From Megalonaias nervosa (taxonomy: Eukaryota > Mollusca > Bivalvia > Unionida > Unionidae), in assembly GCA_016617855.1 (NCBI GenBank), contig JAECUM010001073.1:1-64000 (forward strand): a DNA stretch of 64,000 bases, given 5' to 3'. Shown here piece after piece: positions 60,120 through 64,000 of the stretch. Each line of letters opens with the position of its first letter. Position 1 is the stretch's first letter. The notes beneath the pieces are model-generated. The model made no database searches. It was given only the letters and a program-made list of their open reading frames with translations, and was not told the DNA's origin. A program made the translations under genes and the position numbers.

Positions 60120-61048
60120 AAACAACTCTACTGAAATTGGCGGAGGACTTTAGAGGCCTGCTGGACAATGGCTTCATTGTGGGGGCAATACTAATGGACC
60201 TATCCAATGCTTTCGACACATTAATGGACCTATCCAATGTCTTCCGCACAGCCTCCTCAAAAAAATTTGAAAGCCTACAACAGTGATATAAATTTGATCA
60301 AACTAATTGAAAACTAATCGTATAACCGAAACAATGCGCTAAACTGGTATCCTCATGTAGTAATTATATAACATCTAAAGGCGTATCGCAAGGCTCAATA
60401 CTAGGACCTCAGATATTTAATATCTTTATTATTGACATATTCTACTTCACAAAACAAACAACACTATAAGTCTGCTTATGATAATAACATATCTTACAGC
60501 CATAAAGATCAAATAATTTGATATCCATTCTACAAATGAGAGCAAGATACTGACTGACTGGTCTGCAGCAAATGGTATGGAAGCAACCCTCAGAAATTCC
60601 AAGGTATTATTCTTGGCATAAACGCACGAAAAGTAAATAATATCACTATAGAAACCCCATGAAATACCACGTAAGCACTCTGCGAAACTCCTTGGTGTAG
60701 ATATTGACTCTCAACTAAATCTTAGCAACCATTTATCAAAGATTTGTCGAAAATCAGGAAGACAAGTAAACATCTTGCAACGTCTGAAACACTAATTGTC
60801 CACTAACACTAAGCTACTCACCTACAAATGGTTTTTTGGTCAAATTTCAACTACTGTCTCGTTATTTAGTATTTCTGTAGCAGACATTACTCAGACAAAA
60901 TGGAAAAGAAAATTGCATAATAGGGCACTAAAACTGGTGTTTGATGATTATACTAACTTCATATGATTTTTTGCTAAGAATAGCAGCTTTCCTACTCATC
61001 ACATTAGTGGATTAAGATATATGGCAGCCGAAGTATACAAGATACTTC
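60120..61048 (+). pseudogene. LINE reverse transcriptase remnant (second family)
   Basis: Plus-strand fragments read LMDLSNAFDT (RT motif A; a short stretch is locally duplicated), KGVSQGSILGPQIFNIFIIDI (QG motif) and, at the end, HHISGLRYMAAEVYKIL, the C-terminal motif typical of CR1/jockey-type LINEs. The catalytic FADD box is not intact. It runs directly into the truncated viral element at about 61,050. Confidence 0.7.
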
Positions 61049-61049
61049 A

Positions 61050-61646
61050 CAGTAGCTTGTGTTTTTGAAAAGAAGTTTTTGAACTTAATCATGTCCATAT
61101 CCCCTGAACACCAAGTCTGATGAATGTTTCGCAGAGTATGGGTATCGACTCCATTAAACACAACTAAAATATTGCAGATATCTCTGATCACTGTAGGTAT
61201 TTGTGTATATCGTTGAGTAACATGAATCACGTCAGTATTTTTGTGTTTGCCTCGAGAAAATATCCGAGCTGGATTTGATTGTTTGTCCAGCATCGCGTAG
61301 TCGTATCCTACGAGAGTATTACTGCGTCCATCGAGATCATCCACAGATGGAGCATCATCAATATCGGTGATAAAATCAACAATATCATTATCATCTTTAT
61401 CTTCATCCAACGATTTCGCTTCTTCATTAAAATCTTTAAGCACATCGTAGCATCTCTGATCATCTACGGATGGTGCCTCCAAATACAACTTATCCTACTT
61501 GAGCCATCTCATTATCAGATTAAGCAATAATTGCCTCTTACCAACCCAGATGGACCTATTATAACTGCTCTGATAGAATTTGGTAACGCTGCACGATGCT
61601 TGATTGGCTCTTGCTTTCGTGTCGCTGAGAAATCAATGATATCCAT
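61050..61646 (-). pseudogene. Packaging ATPase, second element (degraded)
   Basis: Start MDIIDF at 61,646, in frame up to the P-loop, where the GKT of Walker A is destroyed (GPSGLVRGN). A TAG at 61,495-61,497 replaces a Trp codon of the other copy, and the main frame then runs from 61,488. The Walker B Asp-Asp is Asp-Tyr (YDYAML), and the C-terminal 20-odd residues are lost at the LINE junction. It cannot be an active ATPase. Confidence 0.8.
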
Positions 61647-61669
61647 GTTGTACAAATATAATAAGCAAT

Positions 61670-62182
61670 ATGAATTTATATTGTGTTCGACGCAGAGCAT
61701 CCACCCCCACCAGTGGATTAAGTACAATAATAACAAAAAATAAAAAGCGTGCGCTTACAGGCAAGTGTGTAAAATGTGGTACAAGCAAAGACAGATTTAT
61801 TTTGTCTCGCCTGAATGATGTCAGGGGCGGTGATATCGCTGCTTCACTGGGAAAATTACCAGGAACTCCATGGGCTAAATACCCAGGAGAAAAACATCTA
61901 CCCGGCTATAATTATTGTGGTCCTGGAACTCGACTTGATATCATACTTGACGAACGAGACCAACCAAGACTTGGAGAGTATCCAATAAATGCGATTGAAC
62001 AAGCATGCCACGTTCATGATGTTGCGTATAAATATAAAGATTTACAACAACGACATATTGCAGATGTAAAGTTGATTCACTCGTTAAATTCCATAAAAAA
62101 TAAATCTCTCAGAGAAAAACTTGCTAGCTTCCCAGTAAAATCTGCGATGAAAGGTAAACTAGTGCTAGGGGCCGGTAATTAA
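61670..62182 (+). CDS. Zinc-ribbon phospholipase A2, second element
   Basis: 170 residues, intact, with YCVRRRA in place of the first YCVRC pair (second Cys lost) and KCVKCG kept. NYCGPGTRLD and the catalytic QACHVHDVAY are kept. In the stretch 61,833-61,924 there are about ten base differences from 30,573-30,664, all synonymous. Divergent from the ATPase start by 23 bp. Confidence 0.8.
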   Translation: MNLYCVRRRASTPTSGLSTIITKNKKRALTGKCVKCGTSKDRFILSRLNDVRGGDIAASLGKLPGTPWAKYPGEKHLPGYNYCGPGTRLDIILDERDQPRLGEYPINAIEQACHVHDVAYKYKDLQQRHIADVKLIHSLNSIKNKSLREKLASFPVKSAMKGKLVLGAGN

Positions 62183-62204
62183 TCAACTGATTATTATCAT
62201 AATT

Positions 62205-63176
62205 ATGGAAACGGTTTATTATAACCAAAGAGGATATTGGAGGGGTAGAGCAGCGATTAGTAAACTTGCTGATGCGGCAAATGTCTCACATTCTGTTGCT
62301 GCAAATTGGTTAGCACGACAGGCAATATGGCAAATCTATCTACCATCACCTAAACAAATTCAGTACGCACATTTTGATGTCAACACTCCCAATGAAGTTC
62401 ATCAAGCAGATATTTTGTTTTTACCACACAATACTATTAAAACTGGTAGACGTCAATCACACACATACAAATACGTGTTAATGGTCGTTGACGTTGCAAG
62501 TAGATATAAAGAGGCAGAACCACTATCAACAAAGACAGCAACTGAAGTTGCATCTGCGTTTGAACGAATTTATCAACGTGGCGGTCTACGATGGCCACAG
62601 TTGCAACAGGCTGATCCTGGCAAGGAATTTCTTGGTGCAGTAACGTCGATGATGAATAAACATAACGTTAAAATCAGACGAGGACATACCGCAATTCATC
62701 GCAATCAGGCAATCGTTGAACGATTTAATCGAACACTTGCTGAGCGGTTCTTTGGAAATCAGTATGAGAAGAAAATATTTCTAAATAAAATTCAGAGATC
62801 TCGTGAATGGTTGCAAGATTACCAAATTTGATAGCTGCGCTAAATAATGGAATTACTCGTTCAACTGCCATGAAACCCATGCAATCACAAAAAACATATA
62901 CCAATACAACGACATGACTCCTTCTTAAAACAACCAGTACTAGGTAATGTGACTGTAAGATATTTATATGAACCCGATGATCCTGCAGGGGGTGAAAAAA
63001 GAGCAACTGATCCTATTTGGAGTGTGACCACACATAAAATTTCCAGGGTAGTAATATCCACGGGTAGACCCGCAATCTACAGACTGGATTCAACTGCTCC
63101 TCAACGTGGATTTGTACGTGAACATTTACAAGAAATACCTGAAGACACACAATTACCACCGCATTCACTTTTGTGA
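62205..63176 (+). pseudogene. DDE integrase, second element (frameshift)
   Basis: Open from 62,205 through the catalytic Asp (HQADILFLP), second Asp (QADPGKEFLG) and Glu (IVERFNRTLAER); no stop at the position that is broken in the other copy. One G is missing near 62,809, so the frame closes at 62,831. The C-terminal domain (RATDPIWSV, PQRGFVRE) resumes in the right frame from about 62,949. Confidence 0.8.
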
Positions 63177-63437
63177 ACTGGCTCCTCGACGTCGATTACA
63201 TTCAAGGCAGGTTAGCATCACATTTTCGTGTGTGTGACCAAGACTACTATTAATTCTGTCCACAGTGAATTGTCTTGGATTATTATTCGAATACTGCCAC
63301 AACGTTACTGTGTTACAGCTCGCACGATGATTATTCTGTTGTTGTTTCAGTGTCATGATAAATTCAGCATTGAGATCAAAGTCGCGTTTATTTTTTTTGT
63401 CACATTGTTTATAAGCAGATAATTTTTTTCTTGACAA
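63165..63437 (-). CDS. HNH-type zinc nuclease, second element
   Basis: Open across the whole HNH-like domain (CNTVTLW, FTVDRINSSLGHTHENVML, TCLECNRRRG), although the first Cys pair is reduced (ASCNTV). Its 3' end overlaps the integrase by 12 bp as in the other copy. No ATG opens the frame, so initiation is unclear (fusion to the helicase is possible). Confidence 0.6.
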   Translation of the reverse strand: MSRKKLSAYKQCDKKNKRDFDLNAEFIMTLKQQQNNHRASCNTVTLWQYSNNNPRQFTVDRINSSLGHTHENVMLTCLECNRRRGASSQK

Positions 63438-63439
63438 CT

Positions 63440-64000
63440 TCGTTGTTAACTACATCATCGGTGTCGGTGAAGTCTATGGTAACCCTACCCTATTCTTCTG
63501 ACTCTCGACACTGCAAGATAAACTAAATTTGACCATTCCATCCGATCATCGACAATCCAAATATTTGTATCAGAAATAGTGATCCTTGTGACGAGTGAAT
63601 CGTTATAGCGTATCCTAGAGTCCATGGAGTTTTGTCCATCTTTAACGCACTCTCAACAGCACTGACAGGAACTAAAACAATATCATTTAACACAAGATTT
63701 TGTTTATCACCGCAACCTGGAATTTCAACATCGATATTCTGTCGTCGAGTATCTGCTGGGCGATAGCACAATGGTACAGGTAGATTTGAAATTTTTTCTT
63801 TATGTAACAGAAATAATTGTTGTTGAAGTGAATTACGAACTATCTTTCTACTTGCAACTATCAAATCAGTAGGCCTCCACAATTCCAAAAATCATTTATA
63901 TGTGTTGCTGGAATTGCTTCACGCATTATCTCACACTATATTTTATCTGGCTGCAGCCTGATTAACTTTATAAATTCTTTCAGTGGTTCATCAATAGCTC
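63440..64000 (-). pseudogene. SF1 helicase C-terminal part, second element (cut by window end)
   Basis: Reads WRPTDLIVASRKIVR, LCYRPADTRRQNI and TIHSSQG in one frame (63,888-63,523); the motif VI part (SRVRR, about 63,500) is in another, after a break following SQG. A further frame change lies near 63,885. Homologous to residues about 235-410 of the helicase at 32,175-33,455. Confidence 0.75.

Larger units (their letters stand above)
61050..64000. mobile_element. Truncated second adintovirus/Polinton-like element (continues past window)
   Basis: Same gene order and orientation as the left part of the 29.55-46.06 kb element: ATPase (-), phospholipase (+), integrase (+), HNH (-), helicase (-). 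The left terminal repeat and the last ATPase codons are missing; LINE sequence replaces them. Confidence 0.85.

Overview
The window is animal nuclear DNA, AT-rich and full of long (TA)n, (CA)n and (GT)n microsatellites, with spliced and intronless host genes and many decayed transposons. A tRNA-headed SINE whose body resembles molluscan Meta-type SINEs, Gmr1-like Ty3/gypsy remnants (integrase before reverse transcriptase) and a TRIM/NHL-type gene together suggest a mollusc. That is inference; nothing here fixes the species.

Layout. 0-15.1 kb: a two-copy segmental duplication. The second copy holds four phase-compatible exons (9,965-12,481) of a secreted cysteine-rich gene with a von Willebrand C-like module; the first copy keeps only one broken exon. 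16.1-19.3 kb: Gmr1-like retrotransposon remnant, with related solo LTRs at 8.4 and 54.5 kb. 21.7-23.9 kb: TRIM-like gene with one homopolymer frameshift. 25.8-26.9 kb: LINE remnant. 28.2-29.55 kb: decayed genes (pX-like, adenain-like protease, phospholipase A2) of one integrated adintovirus/Polinton-like virus. 29.55-46.06 kb: a second, nearly complete virus-like element with terminal inverted repeats. 46.1-61 kb: possible histone-type remnants, unidentified decaying coding stretches, SINEs, a protein-primed PolB remnant and a LINE. 61.05-64 kb: a truncated relative of the 29.55-46.06 kb element, cut by the window end.

The virus-like element is the main item. Its left half carries an A32/FtsK-like packaging ATPase, a zinc-ribbon phospholipase A2, a retroviral-type integrase, an HNH protein and a family-B DNA polymerase whose reading frame runs on into an SF1 (Pif1/RecD-like) helicase. 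A middle segment carries a zinc-ribbon ORF, a homing-type HNH endonuclease, a 66-bp-arm hairpin, a 464-bp nested MITE and a tRNA-like sequence. The right half is a leftward block of capsid genes: penton-like, membrane protein, fibre-like, adenain-like protease, pX-like, double-jelly-roll major capsid candidate and two minor or core proteins. The gene set implies integration, protein-primed replication and capsid assembly. The copy is probably dead: the integrase has a stop codon and several genes have one-base frame breaks, mostly at homopolymers.

Functional assignments come from motifs and remembered family patterns. No database search was run.
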